DNA of 64,000 nucleotides from Streptomyces sp. NBC_01498. Lineage in GTDB: Bacteria > Actinomycetota > Actinomycetes > Streptomycetales > Streptomycetaceae. Both the position numbers and the translations under genes were made by a program. Shown piece after piece: positions 63,142-64,000 of this stretch (the first letter of the stretch is position 1; every line of letters starts with the position of its first letter). The stretch is taken from contig NZ_CP109598.1 of assembly GCF_036327775.1 (NCBI RefSeq), forward strand, positions 5,592,001 to 5,656,000, written 5' to 3'. A model generated the notes under the pieces. That model was not told the DNA's origin and made no database searches. It was given only the letters and a program-made list of their open reading frames with translations.

Positions 63142-63870
63142 GTGGCCGTCATGAACAACGGGGCGACGCTCCACGAAGCGCACCGCGACAATCACACCCA
63201 CCGCGACGTGAACGGCGGCTGGCTGCGCCCCGCCGTGTTCGGCGCGATGGACGGGCTCGTCTCGAACCTGGCCCTGATGACCGGTGTGGCGGGCGGCGCC
63301 GTCGACCGGCAGACCCTCGTCATCACCGGACTCGCGGGCCTGGCCGCCGGCGCCTTCTCCATGGCGGCGGGGGAGTACACGTCGGTGGCCTCCCAGAGCG
63401 AGCTGGTCCAGGCGGAGCTGGACGTGGAACGGCGGGAGCTGCGCAAGCACCCCAAGGACGAGATGGCGGAACTCGCGGAGCTGTACGAGTCGCGCGGTGT
63501 CGAGCCGGACCTTGCCCGCAAGGTCGCCGAACAGCTCTCGAAGGACCCCGACCTGGCCCTGGAGATCCACGCCCGGGAGGAACTGGGTGTCGACCCCGAC
63601 GACCTGCCGTCGCCGACGGTCGCCGCGGTGTCGTCGTTCACCTCCTTCGCCCTGGGCGCGCTGCTGCCCGTCCTGCCGTACCTGCTGGGCGCCACGGCCC
63701 TGTGGCCCGCCGTGATCGTGGCGCTGACCGGCCTCTTCGCCTGCGGCGCGCTGGTGGCGCGGGTGACCGCCCGCAGCTGGTGGTACAGCGGCCTGCGCCA
63801 GCTGCTCCTCGGCGGTACGGCGGCGGCGCTCACGTACGGTCTCGGCGCCCTCTTCGGCGCGGCTGTCTGA
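63142..63870 (+). CDS. VIT1/CCC1-family transporter (iron/manganese)
   Basis: A protein of 242 residues from GTG 63142 with GGAAGGGG upstream. It has five hydrophobic segments and the family motif WLRPAVFGAMDGLVSNLALMTGV, then AAGAFSMAAGEYTSVASQSEL, followed by a charged cytoplasmic helical domain (ELDVERRELRKHP, REELGVDPDDLP) that binds metal in plant VIT1. It moves Fe2+ or Mn2+ out of the cytoplasm. It is divergent from the ARH operon across 189 bp. Confidence 0.88.
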   Translation: MAVMNNGATLHEAHRDNHTHRDVNGGWLRPAVFGAMDGLVSNLALMTGVAGGAVDRQTLVITGLAGLAAGAFSMAAGEYTSVASQSELVQAELDVERRELRKHPKDEMAELAELYESRGVEPDLARKVAEQLSKDPDLALEIHAREELGVDPDDLPSPTVAAVSSFTSFALGALLPVLPYLLGATALWPAVIVALTGLFACGALVARVTARSWWYSGLRQLLLGGTAAALTYGLGALFGAAV

Positions 63871-63940
63871 GCGCCGCGGCAGCCCCGGCAGCCTCCTGGC
63901 CGCGGCACAGGGAGTCCGGGACTGGACCCCGGCCGTCCGG

Positions 63941-64000
63941 GACAGGGCCCGGCACCCGTACCCGACAGGGCCCGGCACCCGTACCCGACAGGACCCGGCA
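63941..64000 (+). repeat. 23-bp tandem repeat at the window end
   Basis: Units GACAGGGCCCGGCACCCGTA plus CCC start at 63941, 63964 and 63987; the third is cut by the window end and carries one change. The rest of 63871-63940 has no gene. Confidence 0.8.

Noticed and set aside
1..64000. tRNA or rRNA genes, transposases, prophage genes
   Set aside because: I looked for CCA-ending cloverleafs, rRNA landmarks and transposase motifs by eye and found none; a tRNA search program would be needed to be certain.

Overview
This window is a stretch of a Streptomyces-type chromosome. GC is very high with strong third-position bias, GTG starts are common, and the gene order is close to what I remember of the Streptomyces coelicolor region from sepF/divIVA/ileS through the his and trp operons to lgt. 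I ran no alignment, so the genus is an inference from gene content and order.

Layout. (1) 1-8.6 kb is the end of the cell-division cluster: sepF (3' end), yggT, divIVA, convergent ileS behind a translational T-box, a DksA/TraR-like protein with a histone-like tail, lspA and an rluD-type pseudouridine synthase. (2) 8.6-16.9 kb is mostly accessory: a secreted GH5 cellulase, a CPA1 antiporter, an MscS channel, a dienelactone-hydrolase-fold enzyme, a Ser/Thr kinase with an external domain, and a DsbA-like protein beside a small membrane protein. (3) 16.9-21.4 kb holds three overlapping tiny genes, an XRE-type regulator, an orphan four-repeat type I-E CRISPR array and a DUF2252 protein. (4) 21.6-30.2 kb holds a NYN-domain protein, an ABC transporter pair split by a 33-bp tandem repeat array, a DUF2567 protein, a YbaK-type deacylase, a Lon-N-domain protein and two proteins of unknown role. 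(5) 30.5-36.4 kb is the compact his operon hisD-hisC-hisB-small membrane protein-hisH-priA-RidA-hisF, with nearly every junction overlapping, ending in a strong hairpin. (6) 36.9-42.5 kb is an accessory island: a PET-hydrolase-like cutinase and two large regulators (LuxR/LAL and PucR), followed by 1.1 kb of repeat-rich non-coding DNA. (7) 43.6-52.1 kb holds hisI, trpE, a Trp-associated membrane protein, small membrane proteins and trpC-trpM-trpB-trpA. (8) 52.1-54.1 kb holds a second DsbA-like protein and lgt. (9) 54.3-63.0 kb is one six-gene operon: three ADP-ribosylglycohydrolase-fold proteins, a ribokinase-like kinase, a CaiB/BaiF CoA-transferase and an HpcH/CitE-like lyase. A VIT1-type metal transporter is divergent from it.

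How the genes work together. The his and trp genes supply two amino acid pathways joined by PriA, which serves both in actinobacteria. lspA and lgt (with ileS beside lspA) are parts of lipoprotein biogenesis. The most interesting unit is region 9: its gene set suggests a route that cleaves an N-ribosyl (or similar) substrate, phosphorylates the released sugar and processes an acid part as a CoA ester. That pathway is inference; the overlaps and protein families are read directly.

I saw no tRNA or rRNA genes, no transposase and no cas genes.
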